Part shown: positions 23,646-36,400 of the stretch, piece by piece
How positions within the stretch are numbered: position 1 is the stretch's first letter
Layout: each line of letters starts with the position of its first letter
Source of the DNA: Patagioenas fasciata
Taxonomy: Eukaryota; Chordata; Aves; Columbiformes; Columbidae
Direction of reading: 5' to 3'
Assembly (NCBI RefSeq): GCF_037038585.1
Contig: NC_092520.1
Span: 13,771,001 to 13,835,000, forward strand
Length of the DNA stretch: 64,000 nucleotides
Notes under the pieces: model-generated
What the model saw: the letters and a program-made list of their open reading frames with translations, nothing else
What the model was told of the DNA's origin: nothing
The model's database searches: none
Program-made: the position numbers and the translations under genes

Positions 23646-25318
23646 TCATACGTATTATGTAGATAATGTAATACATAACGAGTAAACGAGTAAACCCTCT
23701 GATAAATGTTGATGGGTTTGCATCTTATTAGCCATCAAGTTCAGAAGAGCTTTTCAGAATCTTACAGGCAGAGCCTTCACAGGATGAGATGTGCAGTGAG
23801 TTTCAGGGGTTTCGGAGGTACCTGGGAAGTCTGAATCTGAACAGCTCACTGTGTGGTTTTGTTTCACCATGTTGAGTCTCTTCACATCACCTTTGCAGAA
23901 ATTAAAATGTATTGAAGCACTGATGCTTCTCTAACGTGACTTTCTACCTACTGATGGGTGCTTTACTGCAGTGCTGTGCTTTGCAGAAGAAGCGACTAGG
24001 AATTGTAACGCACCATTGCTGGGTAATATCTTTTATTTTTCTTAAAGTAACTGCATGCTGCCTGTGGGAAGAAGGGAAACAGAGCCAAAATGAATAAAAA
24101 AGTCATGCCTTCTTAACGGAGGGCTTGATTCTGCAATTTACCCTTTGAAAGTCAATTGTAAAGTGAAGATTTTTTCAGGTGCACAGAAAGGAAAAGACTA
24201 TGTAATTTCTTCCTGGATGAGATGGAGTAAGGAATCTGGAAGAATGACAAAGTCTGGTGTCATCTGAATCATTCCAACCATGGTCTTTGCCTGGTCTAGA
24301 TAGACATGTTGAAAACAGGCAAAGACCAGTTGTTGCTTTTGTTGCCCTTCATCTCCTGGAGCTTAGGAGCTGACAAAAGGAGAAACAAGAATGTGCTTTG
24401 TCCTTGCTCCATGCCACATAAAGAAGTCAACATCTTTCTGTATGGGGCTGGTGGACAGCTGGACAGCTGGGGCTACAGCATCACAGTCAGGTTGGTCCCT
24501 GCGGGCAGGTGCTGGATACAGTGATCCTGGCTGCGCTTAGTGTGGTAGGTGTAACAGGGAGCGTCTCTGGGGTTCTTGGTTGTTTCTATTTCATCCCTGT
24601 TAACCTCAGTGACTGGAAAGGAAATACAGACATTCTTGTCCGTACTCTCCTGCTGAGGTATCCACATGAAAGAATCAGAATGTGTGATGTCAGGTGCATG
24701 ATTTTGCCTTAGATGCACAACTGCAAGTAAAGTTATTTATTTTTAGAAATATTAGGGACAGATGTTATGCAATATGGATGTTTAATAATTACTGAGAAAG
24801 GAACAGAAATAATTAATCCTGTGGCTCCTTTTCTGGCTTTCATCCAGTCAATAGTGTGAGCCTTGTAAGGCACAAGCACTAGGGACCTGTTGTGGCCACC
24901 CTCACAGTCCTTCAGGATTAGTCCCCCTGGAGTAAATAGCTGTTTCCATACAGTCCTCTCACAGTGCCCCAGTGACATCTAGAAGGTTTTTTTTTTCTGA
25001 CCATTTCTAACCATTGGGAATGGCAGGAGGGACCTGCAGCTAGAACAGCATGGTCCGTTGTCCATCAAGATACTGGGCTTCCCTCCAGTGTGTATCGTTG
25101 GACAACCTGGTTAGCCCCACTTTTGGAGCACACTTCCACTCTGCCCTTCTTGTTTTGATGGATAGTAGTATATATCAAACAGTGCTGCTTTTGTAGGGTT
25201 ATCTAACAGGGCAACAGGGAGTTTAAAGTCCTGAATCTGGCCAGCATAACCCTACAAAACAATGGAGAATGGGTGTGGACTGGATGGTGTAGACAGCTTT
25301 GTTTCTACAGGGGTTGTG
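23646..25318. other. Non-coding stretch, no gene seen
   Basis: No gene is recognised. Frames are 81 codons or less. Several overlap on opposite strands around 24300-24720. Confidence 0.6.
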
Positions 25319-25510
25319 GAGTCATGGTGGACAAGTTGAACAAGAAGCAGCAACGTGCCCTTTTAGTGAAGAAGGGTGTGGAACCACATCCTGGGGTGCA
25401 TTAGTGAAAATGTAGTCAGCAGGTTGAGGACCATAATCTGTTCCCTCTATTGGGGATTTATGAGTGGCACCTGCAGCACTGTGTCTGATTTTGGGGTCCC
25501 CAGTAACCTG
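25319..25510 (+). mobile_element. CR1 LINE internal fragment (late ORF2)
   Basis: This short piece matches the CR1 segment that encodes the region just before and through the LEYCVQFW motif. Phrases include GTGGACAAGTTGAACAAG, CAGCAACGTGCCC, CATCCTGGGGTGCATTAG, TCAGCAGGTTGAGG and TTTTGGGGTCCCCAGT. Both ends are truncated. Stops and indels interrupt all frames, so nothing is encoded. Flanking sequence on the left (25000-25318) may contain more decayed CR1, but I could not match it. Confidence 0.8.
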
Positions 25511-26805
25511 GAATATATCCATTCACCCCCTGCAGCTCCATTCCTAAAGTGACTCCCATTTTGCCTTCTACACATGGCCTATCTCAACTGAGAGAGCCAG
25601 TCACAGCTGAGTCTGGGCCAGTGCTCACATAACAGAAGGTTAAAAAAGGCTTGTGGATTTTAAGAGTACAGATTCCTCTGATTTTTAATGGAAACGTCGT
25701 GCTGCAATTTCCTGTGAGCCTATTTGATCACATCTGCGCTAACAAATGTGGAAGGCAGTCCTCAGGCAGAGACAAAGGTCTGCGTGTGTAGGCTCTGTGG
25801 GTGGAGGAGATAACGGCATAGAGACTATGCCTCATCTTCGCAATTATTATCTCCATTAACAATTTTGTTCAGCTCTTGATTCACCCTGGGATTGTTGGAA
25901 GAACTTCCCTGGTGCGCTTTGAGCCTTAAATTCACCAACACTTTCTGCACTACCAGGCCTCAAATGTAAGTTATGACAGAATAAAGCATATAACAAACTC
26001 CTACACAAAGCCGTAGGTTTTGGGCTATTTAAATTACAGCTGGGAGAGGGGAAATCATACTAAATCTTTGGGGGGTACTTGCTCAAAGAGCTGGAAAGAT
26101 TCAGCACAGTTTCTCTCTCTTGGTTTTATGGCTTCCTCACTCTGGTGCAACAATAAAAATGTTCCACTGGATTAGCTGCGTGGCTGAACTGTGATTTCTC
26201 TGCAGCAATTTTTCACACTCTGAAAGCCTAATGACAAGCAATCATGAAAATGTTAATTGGGACGATTGCCCCCAGGGGACCCCAGGGTCCTAGGAAGTTT
26301 AAGGTTTTCATTAACTCTGTAGGGCTGGCTGCAAAAAATATCATTTCTTATCCCCAGGAAATGTCTTAGAAATGTGGTAAAATATGAATTTCCAAGCAAA
26401 GGTAAAGTCTCCAGACCTTTTTACTTCACCTCCTGGAGGGTCTTTTTTAACATATGTTTGTCTCAAAGATTTCCTTGCCTCTAGATGGTTTCCCACAGAC
26501 TTGTTCTGAGTGAGGACTGGTTTTAGGAGGATAATTACACTCCTCCCTAGTGCCTACTCATCAGTTCAAGCATGCTGAAGAGGAACTGGTGACCAGGTCC
26601 CTTCTTTGTAGACCTGCAGCCACAGCATGATCTGTGACCCAGGGACCACAGGTAGCTCCTCCTTTTACCACCTGGACCTCACAGCCATCCTGACCAGCTA
26701 GAAGGCACACCGTGGCATGATTCCCTCATGATTCCCCATGTCTTGCATCAGCCCTGGTCTCACGAAAAGAACAATAAATGCACAGGTTGGATTTCTTCTT
26801 TGTTC

Positions 26806-26823
26806 TTTTTTTTTTTTTTTTTT
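26806..26823. repeat. Poly-T homopolymer (18 nt)
   Basis: Eighteen consecutive T. Read on the minus strand it is a poly-A run, but no AATAAA signal precedes it on that strand within the expected distance, so a retrocopy tail is not supported. Confidence 0.9.
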
Positions 26824-28702
26824 CCAGTCTTAATTGAATATAATTGAGGAGCCTGTCATGTAAATTGCCATCAGTAAGCTTATTTCAACAGCTTGTTTAA
26901 TCAACAGCCTGCTTCACACATCTTGGAGTTAGTTCCTTGGCTTGTTAGCCGGCCAAACTCCGAGGCTTTGCCTAGTTGAGCACCTACACCTACACAAACT
27001 GTGTGGCTGTCTGCTCTGGGGGCATTTTGTGGCAAAATCTGCAGGAACTGCAAAGGTCTGGAGAAGCAGGGCCATGGCATGTGTCTGAGTCAGCAGTATC
27101 TGCCTCTTTTTCTTCTGTCCTGAAGGTTTGTAAGATTAATATGGGTTTCCTTAGAGATGGGGCAGCTATTTGCTATCAGTAAAAGTTAATGTACCAGGGG
27201 AATTTATAGGAAAAATGCATTTAGTTAAGAGTTCATGGCTGTTGAATCCACCCACCCATCACTCAATGTAAGTGAATTCTGGCAACAGAGGTTTTATTAT
27301 TGCCATGGCTTTGACATATGATGATGTTTGTCTAAGTAAATGCTTTCTTTCTGAGTGCCTCATTACCATTAGGAGAGGACTCAGCTGCAGAAAGGGAAGG
27401 GAATTCTTACCCTCCCAGTGGCAGCAGGTGCTGTGGAGCTGGTGAGCCTGAAGTGAGCTCTGCAGTGGGGAATCACTGAAAAGGGGAGCAGAGTAGCCCT
27501 CCTGCACTAAGCCTTGGACATCCACTCTCAGGGGCATCTCTCTGGTCTGCAACAAGCCACGTTCCCTTTCAACTACACACCGAGGACCACTAATAACCTT
27601 TTGCTACATTAAACATTATTATTTTCTGTATCTGGCTGGTGGTTTTTATGAGTCTTCCAGGAAGCTCAGATACTGCAGTAGCTTCCCTGCAACACAAAGT
27701 TTGAGCCTGCTGTGTTATCGTAGCAGTTTGTGCTCTTCCAGCAGACATGCTTTGTGAAAGCGTGGCTCATTTGGCTAAAGATCTTGGCTAATAGGATGAG
27801 CATCCCTCAGGCTGTGCTGTGTTGCTGAGTGTTGCTCCATGTTCCACTTCCCCTCTGGTGATCTGATCTCTGAAAATTAGTGCAAAACTGAAGAATGAAC
27901 CCCTGTGAACCCTGAAGGGTTTGATTTGGCACTTTTTGCTATGTTGTGCTCTTCAGCTGTAGCTTGCCTGCAGGTTTTTAACAGTAAATACTGAGTAGGA
28001 TCACTCAGCTGAAGATTAACAAACTGACACTTTGCTGGGGTCACCCAAGAGCAGCAGAGCAGGGATGAGAGCTCTTGTCTAGATTTTAAAGGCTCTTCTC
28101 TGATCCCTGGGCCACTGTGTCTCTGAGCTGCACAGGAATCAGGCCTTTTATCTTTTAACACAATTCTTCATGAGGACTGCATGTCTAATTCCTTATTTCC
28201 CTCCTGTAACAACCCTTGTTATCCTGATGAGATACTCTTGCTAGGTCTCCAGCAGCTGCCACCACTGACCGCTCCTGCACCATCCTGTGCAGCTTTGCAC
28301 TGCTCTTCTGGCCTGTGAATGAAAAGCGTAACAGAAACATATAAATATGAAGTTATGTGTTATTCATTCTTTAAATAAGTTACATTAAAATGAACATGAA
28401 TCAGGAAATGGATTTATATTTCTGTAGCCTGCTTGGTAAAGGCAAACTAACCAACTATAAGGACAAAACAATCCTGAAAGGGAATATGGATATTTTGGAT
28501 CCTGTGTAAAATCCCTCAAATAGCCAAGTTTCTACTCTATGTTAGAGAGCATTGATCAAGAACTGGGATTTACTTTTGCATTTTTACGTAATTGCTACAG
28601 GATCACAGCCAGTAAGGTGATTAATTTCTCCACTTGTTATCTGTGCTGATGGTCAGGCAGGGTGGCTTCTGCTGTCACCAGAGTGCCCATCTGCCATTGA
28701 CA

Positions 28703-28808
28703 TCTTGTGTTACTGGGAGTGCACCTCAGGAAGGTCAGACAAGGGGGTAAATGTGTCTTGTGTTACTGGGAGTGCACCTCAGGAAGGTCAGAGAAGGGGG
28801 TAAATGTG
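28703..28808. repeat. 53-bp tandem duplication
   Basis: Two adjacent 53-bp copies each begin TCTTGTGTTACTGGGAGTG and end with GGGGGTAAATGTG. They differ at only one position (CAGACAAG versus CAGAGAAG). The near-identity in otherwise unique sequence points to a recent duplication. Confidence 0.95.
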
Positions 28809-31095
28809 TCTCTGGGCTCCTTGCATAGTCACTGGTGAAATTCTAAGTTATCTCACACCTGAATACCTTCATAGATAACTATGCAGCACACTGCAAATCC
28901 AAGAGATATAATGTGGATGAAGGCTTTGGACTGGAATCTCTGCACTGCTGAGAAAAGGCTTTCATAAATGTTTTGCGCTTGTGTTTTATCTTTGAGGATC
29001 TCGAACAAACATTTTCGAGGGTGAGTTTAGAAAAAGGCAGGGTTAAAAACAACAGCAAAGCTGTACTTTGTATTAGAGAAGTTTGTTCTCCTCCCTGTTG
29101 GTTTTGTCTCCCCAGCGTCTCTGTCTCCCCACCTTCATTTTTTCAGACCTGTTGCAATGCCCATTGGCTTCTGACGCTGCCGGTTTGTGCTGCTTGAGGA
29201 GCAGACCTGGGCTGTGTGGTTCAGGGTAACCCGCCAGCTGGACTTGTGTCTTGGCTTGATCAGGGACGTGCAAGTTTCTTGAGGCTCAGTAACCCCATAC
29301 TGTGCTGGTGCAGTCCCTGGGAGGGAGACACATGAGCTCACTCACCGATCTCTGAGGAACTTAGGGACGCTTGGCCTTATTCTCTCTACTTGTGTTTTAA
29401 AACAGTCATTAACATCCTCTGTGGCTCAGAAACAGTGTGTAGATGAGTCTGCAGCCAAGAAACTGTGCAAGCTCAGCACCCTACCGCATGGAGCTGAGCT
29501 GTGCGTGTGTGTTAGGGCACCACGTCGGTGCAGGGCTGTGTGTGCAGCACAGCCAGAGTCAGGGAGGATCTTCAAAGTTTTGTCTCTTCCTAAACTACAG
29601 TTTTCATTGCTCTGCTTAAACTTCACTGCCATTTTTTTTACAATACTCTGACACATATATTAGTGGGGATGTGCTGTATCAGAGCTGCAAAACAGCCTGC
29701 AATTCCCCAGGTTCCTCTGTAGTTTTTTATGCCAGTGCATCTGTAAAAGAACTCCAGTCCTTCCAAGTTTTCCCCATGAGAACAGAGCAACACTTTTCCT
29801 CTGGAAATACTGTAATAAAACAAAGGGAATACAACACTCCCATTATGAAGATCCCATGGATGGCCTTTATCATTTATCAAAAGGAAAAGGTGTTCTTGTA
29901 ATATCTGCTAGAACTGTACACAGGGGAGGCTGCTTGGTGGAGCACATTAATAAAAAGTCAGAAACCTGAAAGATATGTCTTTTTGCAGATTCACAATTGT
30001 GCATTAATTTATTTTTGTAGCTCTTTCTCAATAGTCCAGTAGCTTCTGTCAGGAAGCAATTTCATTAAAGCTTTGATCATAGTGGTAATATAAAGCCAAG
30101 CTTTCTGTGAAGGCTTCATTGCCCTAAAGAGTGTGTAATTGGCCAAATGTCTTAGAAAGTTTTGCTTGGTTTCTCCAGAGCACAAGTAAAAATTAATTAC
30201 CCCAGCAGTAGCCAGAGTGCCATCATATAAGGGTGTCAAATCTAGTATTTCCAAGTGGCATATTCTAACAGAGGAATAGATGTGAGCCATAAATGTGATT
30301 TGTGAACATCATTAATGAAGTACTAGACCTAATTGACTTCTCCTGTCTTTATGACAGCATAAAAAAAGTTCTGCACTACCAATGCTATTTCTCTTAAACT
30401 TCTCCAGCTGAATCCCTAATGCTGCAGAGCTCTCTTAAAAGCAAGCTTTCGCCAGTATTTATTTGGGAAAAAGGAAACTGACTGTTTGACAACATTTCCA
30501 GTTCTTTAGAAATAATAAGGATTCTAAAGCAGTTCTTCCATTGCAGAATGAAATGAAATGAAGATGCTTTGCAATTATCCCTGAAATCCCAAGCACATTA
30601 GAGAAGATCAGCTGAGGGCGATTGCTAGCCTGATCATTTGAGAACTCAGTCACGAATGAACAGATTCAGACTCAAGTCTGTGTTGTGATTTGTTTCAGGG
30701 GTTTGCACTCCTGGCTTTTGCATTTCAGAAAGAAGCATTAACTTCTCTGATGTGATTATGTATTCCTGATATGAGACATTAGCCAGTTTTTCAATAATGG
30801 TCATTCTAGTACAATATTTGTTTCCCAACAATCTTTTGTTCAGACATACTGAGGTCTGTGACAATGAATGTCACCATTCAGACCGATATATGCAGTAACA
30901 TACTACAGCAGTTTATATTGCTGCTATAAGTACAAACCAGCCCGGATCCAGCTATGGCTAGTATTCTTCCAGGATATTTTGCTGTTCTATTTTATATGAG
31001 GCTTGTGGTCATAGACCTATAGCAGATATTATGAAAGAAAAAGAAATTCACTACAGCCTGCTGAAATAGATTATTTTCTGCATTTATCTTCTGTT

Positions 31096-31180
31096 AAAAA
31101 AAAAAAAAAAAAAGGAAAGAAAAAATAAAAGAAAAAAAGGAAAGAAAAAGAAAAGAAAAAAAAAAGATAAAAAAAAAAGG
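31096..31180 (+). repeat. A-rich tract
   Basis: Eighteen A are followed by GGAAAG/AAAAG-type units to 31180, with only G and two T interrupting. No AATAAA signal or recognisable retrocopy body lies immediately to the left. It is treated as a simple, low-complexity repeat. Confidence 0.92.
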
Positions 31181-32784
31181 ACGTTTATTTGCTAAATCAT
31201 ATGTTACAGCTATTATTTTGCTCCACACTAGGCAGGTAACTTTTTGCATGACTTTATTTCAGTGAACAAAGATCTGAATGGTAAAATCCAAATGGAATGG
31301 AACAGTTGACCTCTATGTATTCACTTGAAACAACTGAAAATTAACATTTAGTAAATTAAACCTTCAGTTATGAAGGAGGCTGCTGAAATGTCAGATGTAC
31401 TAAACATCCCCAGCTACCGCTGACTTGATAAACATGGAAGGACGACCCTTGAGTTGATCCTAAATGTTAAATTCATTTTACTTAAGTAGTTTGTCTAACC
31501 TCTGCTGATTAGTCTTGCTTCATTTTTGTTGGCAGCCTTGGGTGGAGCTGAAAGAGACTTTTTCTGGGTCTCCTGGATCAGCTGGCCTGGGCTCAGCTTT
31601 GGGCTTTCCCAGATTAATCCAGGGTGACCCACCACCACATCTGAAAAATCCCTGAAATCTGTGAATGGGTTTGACTTCCCTGTCCTACTTCCTCCCTCCC
31701 TGCTTTCCTCCTTCAGACCCACAGTGGTGTCAGAGTTTACAAGATCTGTTGTACTTTATTTTGTGGAGTGCAAGAAATACATAATCAGCTAAAGAAGTAA
31801 TTGGAGATTCGAAGGTGGGGAATTTCCCAAACATTCAGCACCTGCAAGTTACTGATTTGACTGAAACTCACAGTGATTGTATGAATATTAATCATAACTC
31901 TTCTCTCTTACTTCAATCTTTCAAATAGCTCATTTAGTTATTGTATGAGGAAGTCAACAAAGGTCAATTATAGGGTGACTTCAGGGATGTTCTCTGAATC
32001 ATGAGCACCCTCCTTGTGAAGAGGAGGTGGCTGCAGGCTACTGTCAGAGATGGCTTCTGCTTATGGGGACTGGTGTCACTGGTCACCACATAGAGTTTGT
32101 AGCAGGGTGAGGAACGTGTACATCAATGGAGCAACTCCCAAACTACTGGTAAGCAGTAAGCATCCTGAAAGTATTATCCAAGTCCCCCAAACTTTTGAAG
32201 TTTGGCTATTTACTCCACAGGGATGAATCCCTGAGTCTAATGTTGGGGACCTCTTTCCTTACTATCTTTGCTTTTAGGTGTTCAACATCTCTAGTTATCT
32301 TTATATCAGCAATAGAAGTGGATCTGTGGAAGTGTTCTCCACAGCTCCACCTCCTGCAGAGTTCTGGTGTCCATGCTGTATGCATTTTGGAGATTTTGTG
32401 CTGGACCATCCTGTAAGCCCAATGCTCATCTGTGGTTGGTGTGCAGGAGGTGCAGCTCCCCGCTTGGTTTCATGGGTGATAAATTCAGCTGCTCTGAGGC
32501 TGCTCTGCCATGCAAGCTGAAGCCTGGAGGTGAATGTGATTACTTAAAACGTGCACTTCTGATCCAGGCTAAAACACTAAATAGCTCTTTGAAATTGTTA
32601 AATTAGAATACTATTAAACTTTTTTGATGATAGTTTTAGTTCTTCTACTCCTGACCAGGAGATGAATTTAGTTGCAGCTGTAAACTTACATTTAACATTT
32701 TGAAATCCTTCTGGTTTATTTGGCATGGTGAAGCAGTTTGTCTTTCGGTTACTTCCCTGCCACACAGTATGGTTTGTGATATGA
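31181..32784. other. Non-coding stretch, no gene seen
   Basis: No gene is recognised. Overlapping frames of 60 to 80 codons at 32195-32606 occur on both strands and have no family resemblance. Confidence 0.6.
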
Positions 32785-32789
32785 ACTTT
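32785..32789. repeat. Target-site duplication, left copy
   Basis: ACTTT lies immediately left of the LTR and is repeated exactly at 33449-33453 immediately right of it. A 5-bp duplication is what integrases of ERVL-like (class III) elements usually leave. Confidence 0.9.
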
Positions 32790-32961
32790 TGTCGAGGGTT
32801 TAGATTGCGGGGTAACAATAAAACCCTGGCAGATGTATTGTTAACCTCCTTTCCCTACCCCTTCCACCTTTTGCCCCTCCCTCTCCCCCCTTCCCACTCA
32901 GGACAGGCAATTGGGAGGGAAAGAAGGACAGAGAGAAGAGAGTTGGAAAAATTAAAAATGT

Positions 32962-32967
32962 TTTATT
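32962..32967 (-). promoter_or_regulatory. LTR polyadenylation signal AATAAA
   Basis: TTTATT on the plus strand is AATAAA on the minus strand. It is placed downstream of the LTR TATA motif as expected for the R/U5 boundary, and T-rich sequence follows. Confidence 0.7.
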
Positions 32968-33207
32968 AACGCTACTAATAAGAATAGAGAAAATAGTACA
33001 AAATATACAAAACCAATCTTGAAACTCTCAACAACTGCAGAGCTGGCACCTGGAGTCCTGGATTGGACTCTGTAGCCAACCGGAGCTGGATTCAGTCTCT
33101 CACTAGGCCTCAGTTCGCAGGGACAACCAGCAAGGTCCTCTCTTAATGTCAGCCATAAACAGAAGGGAAAAGTAGGCAAAAGAGATAAGATCCTAATAAT
33201 CTCCCAC

Positions 33208-33214
33208 TTTTATA
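33208..33214 (-). promoter_or_regulatory. LTR TATA box
   Basis: On the minus strand the sequence reads TATAAAA within CTTCATATAAAAGTGGG, about 235 bp from the LTR 5' end. This is a normal spacing for a U3 promoter. Transcription would start near 33180 and run leftward. Activity is inferred, not shown. Confidence 0.65.
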
Positions 33215-33448
33215 TGAAGTATTCACGTGAATGGAATGTTATACACAGTTGGTCAGTTTCTTGGTCACCTGTTTCTTGTTGCCCCTCTCGCGGGGTGTCC
33301 ATCCATGCTTATCAATAATTTCGCATTCCATTGCTATGTTTACCAAAATATGTATCTGGTTCTCCAAGAAAATGCAGCTAATATGAAGGCTTTAGCTGAC
33401 AGGCAAATTCACTAGAAGAGAAACTTGTTTTTTAACAAAACCAGGACA

Positions 33449-33453
33449 ACTTT
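33449..33453. repeat. Target-site duplication, right copy
   Basis: ACTTT, identical to 32785-32789 and directly adjacent to the LTR terminus CCAGGACA. Confidence 0.9.
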
Positions 33454-36400
33454 CTTCTGTCTTTGTTATACTCTGCAGCCTGAGTATTCCAAAAGCGTTA
33501 TTTATGCAACACTCTTGACACTGAACTATACAGTGTTGATGCCACGGAAACCTCTGGCAAGACACTAGATTTACCTTTAACTGAATGAAGTCTCTTTCTC
33601 TGGTCTCTTCAGGGCCTTCAGGACTTCCAAAGGTCACTTGTGCTGCATGGATAGGAGTCCATCCAGTATATTCTTCTCTCTTTATCAAATTGGTGTGCAT
33701 TTCAATATTAGAATTAGAATGTTTTCCCCCCTTTCTGATTTTGGACATGAATTATTGTACTTATGCCTGCCTAGGCTAGAAGGATTTTCTGAGGAGAGTA
33801 ACGCACGCATTTGGCTTTACTTTCTTAGCTTCAGCAAAGATCAAAGGTAACATTCACATCTTTCCTAGTTGTCTTATTTATAGATGGCACAAAGCTTCTT
33901 TATGGAATCTTTAATTAAGCTTATTTTGATACCATTTCTTGGCTTTCCTTTCATTAAGTAGTTTCTCGGTGTTCAAATTTGAGTTGATATTTTCTTTCTA
34001 CTCTACAAAAAAAGGGCTCTGAAACTCTTTGTTTAATTAATTCAGAGTCAGGAGATATTAGCTATAACAGTATTTAATAATATTGTCGGAATATGCAGCA
34101 TCACTGGAGTACAATCATCACAATAAGAGACTTTCATTTCAAACGCGATTACATACCGCTGGATAACTCCTAGATCATGAAAGAATTTACTATATAGCTT
34201 TTCTTTGCAATAAACAGAATAGTTGATGAGTACAGTTGCACATGGTTTCGTTGTGATCTTTGAAGAATGTGGAATGTTAAATATCAGCAGTAGAAATCTT
34301 TTCTTATTCATTTGTTTTCTAGTTTTATGCAACTTGCTTTTTATCTGTTATAGAGAAGATATATTAGCAAAGGCTGTGTGTGGGAATTTTGCTTATATAA
34401 TTTAGCTGTCTTCTCAAGTGACTCTTTGAATCATATTGAGATAACTGCTTTTTCTTCCCCTGTCTGTGAGAAAGATGTGATAGTTCTTGGCTTTGTCTTT
34501 CATGCTTTTCAACAATTTAACTCTATCAGAAAAAACTTCGGATAATTAATAGATTTTTACCGATTGCCATCCTCTTTGTTCAAGCTGTGGACATCTTCTG
34601 GCATGCGTTAACTCTTGAAAAGTGTTGCAACCACTGTAATACATCCCCCTTTCCCAGGGCTGGCCTTTGGGTGCTTTATAGCAGGGCGAGCTCTGAGTTA
34701 GGCTCCATGTCTTTCTAACTCAGATGGCTTTTTGAGTTGCATTTTGAATTACTTATAAAGTCTGTAGTGTCAGGATACTCTTGCCCTTTCATGTGACCCT
34801 GTGTGTATTGGCACTTTTCAGATTCTTACTGCATCACATGGTAATTCTTACAGCTGCCTAGAAATGTTTTGTCTGAGTTTGTGTTCACAGTCTCTTCCTA
34901 ATGACTATTTTCCACCCGAATTCCTTCTCTGTATACACCTTTATTTTATGCTTTCTATTTTAGGAATAATTTTTTTGTTTATGTCATTTTATATGGAGTG
35001 CACTTCTTTAATACATTTTCAATTAGCCACATCTGCTGTTACTGGAAAGCTCTTGAAAGCATTAAGTGCTTCACAAACATCTACTGCCAGAAATAAAACT
35101 ATTCTTCCCCTCCCCTCCCCCCCTGCAGATGCAGAAGAGAGTGGCCTTTAAACCTTCTCCAAGTCTTTTTATGTCTGATAGGGAATTTGATAGCACCCTT
35201 TTTCCAATGATATTTCCCATCCTCCTTCTAGAACTGCATATTGTTTAATGTCTCAAGGTCAAAAGGACTGATAGAGGTGACTTTATTTCGTAGATCTGGA
35301 TCTGACATTCGTAGTAAAGAACCTATAACTTCCCTTTAGGCTGGGGATGTTCTTATCTTTCGCCCTGCCCTTGTCTGTGATCTAGCGGATAACCTCTTCA
35401 GAGGGACTATTTGCTTTTGTGGCTTGCGATTATTTTATCAAGGACGAACTTTTTCTCTGGGTGGAGGCCTGAGCTAACCATGCAGTGCATCACAGTGGTC
35501 TGACAGCAGATTGTCTACCTCTTCTTGAGACCATCATGCCATCAGAGAGGCCTTTAGGGATTCCTGAGGAGCTGCAGAAGAAGGGAGACTTGAGAGGAGG
35601 GAGGGAAGGCAGAAAGGAGAGTCAGAGAAGGTTTCCAGATAAGCTATTGGAGAACATCCTGATTTTCAACAGCAGCTGGAGGGCAGAGGTTAGGTTAGCT
35701 ATGCTTTATAGTACATGTTCACCCAGGGAAGATGATGTTCCCTAGGACAACAGTAGGTGACACCTCCTGTTCCACAGAAAGGAAGCTTCTAGCAGGGATG
35801 TGACTTTACACAGCTCAGCTCAGGCAGCCCAGCAGGTTTGCCTCCACTCAAGGCATGGGCTCCAGCAGAACTGAGGGAGTTGGTGGTACCTTAAAGAAGA
35901 TGCTCTGTGCTGAGCAATATCATGTTGCCAGGGGATGAAAATCCTTCTTGCTCTCTGAAAGAGAACACAACCTTTCTGACTGGCAGGCTTTCCGTTCAGA
36001 GTCGCAATGTGTGCAAATGACCAAGTGTGCAGCCAAATGTCCCCAGAATTTGTTAAGGTAATAGATATTTTCTCTATAGACTCCTCACAACTTCAAGGGA
36101 TATTTAAAATATTTAAACAACATAGCTCATTTGTCCTAGGGTAAATACATTCATATGATAATTCTTAAGGTTGCTGCTCTTCCCTTATATTTCATTGTCT
36201 GGAAAAAGAACGTCTGTCTTATGCCTCATTTAAGATTCAGTGGAATCTTCTCTGCTTCAGTAATTTTCCTATTAAATTACAACTATTAACACTCGTTCCT
36301 CACCCTAAAGGAAACCAATAAAATCACCCAAACTAATGAAGTTGTTTTCAGCAGCAAGCACCTCGTTACGGGGGTACTTCTAATTACTGTTAAAATGAAC

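Larger units (their letters stand above)
25511..31095. other. Non-coding stretch, no gene seen
   Basis: No gene is recognised. The longest frame is 98 codons (27259-27555, minus), unrecognised. The stretch contains an 18-T homopolymer (26806-26823), a 53-bp tandem duplication (28703-28808) and a low-repeat block at about 26000-26290 that could be conserved non-coding DNA. Confidence 0.6.
32790..33448 (-). mobile_element. Solo LTR of an avian endogenous retrovirus (ERVL-like)
   Basis: This 659-bp element on the minus strand begins TGTCCTGGTTTTG (right end) and ends CCTCGACA (left end), the canonical TG...CA termini. It is bounded by a perfect 5-bp direct repeat, ACTTT. On the minus strand it contains a TATA motif (33208-33214) and, about 245 bp downstream, an AATAAA signal (32962-32967), in the order of U3, R and U5. 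No gag, pol or env sequence adjoins it, so the internal region was presumably lost by recombination between the two LTRs. The class assignment rests on the duplication length and on resemblance to other avian LTRs. Confidence 0.9.

Noticed and set aside
32952..33179. 75-codon minus-strand frame with a hydrophobic C-terminus
   Set aside because: It lies wholly within the R/U5 part of the solo LTR, where no protein is encoded.
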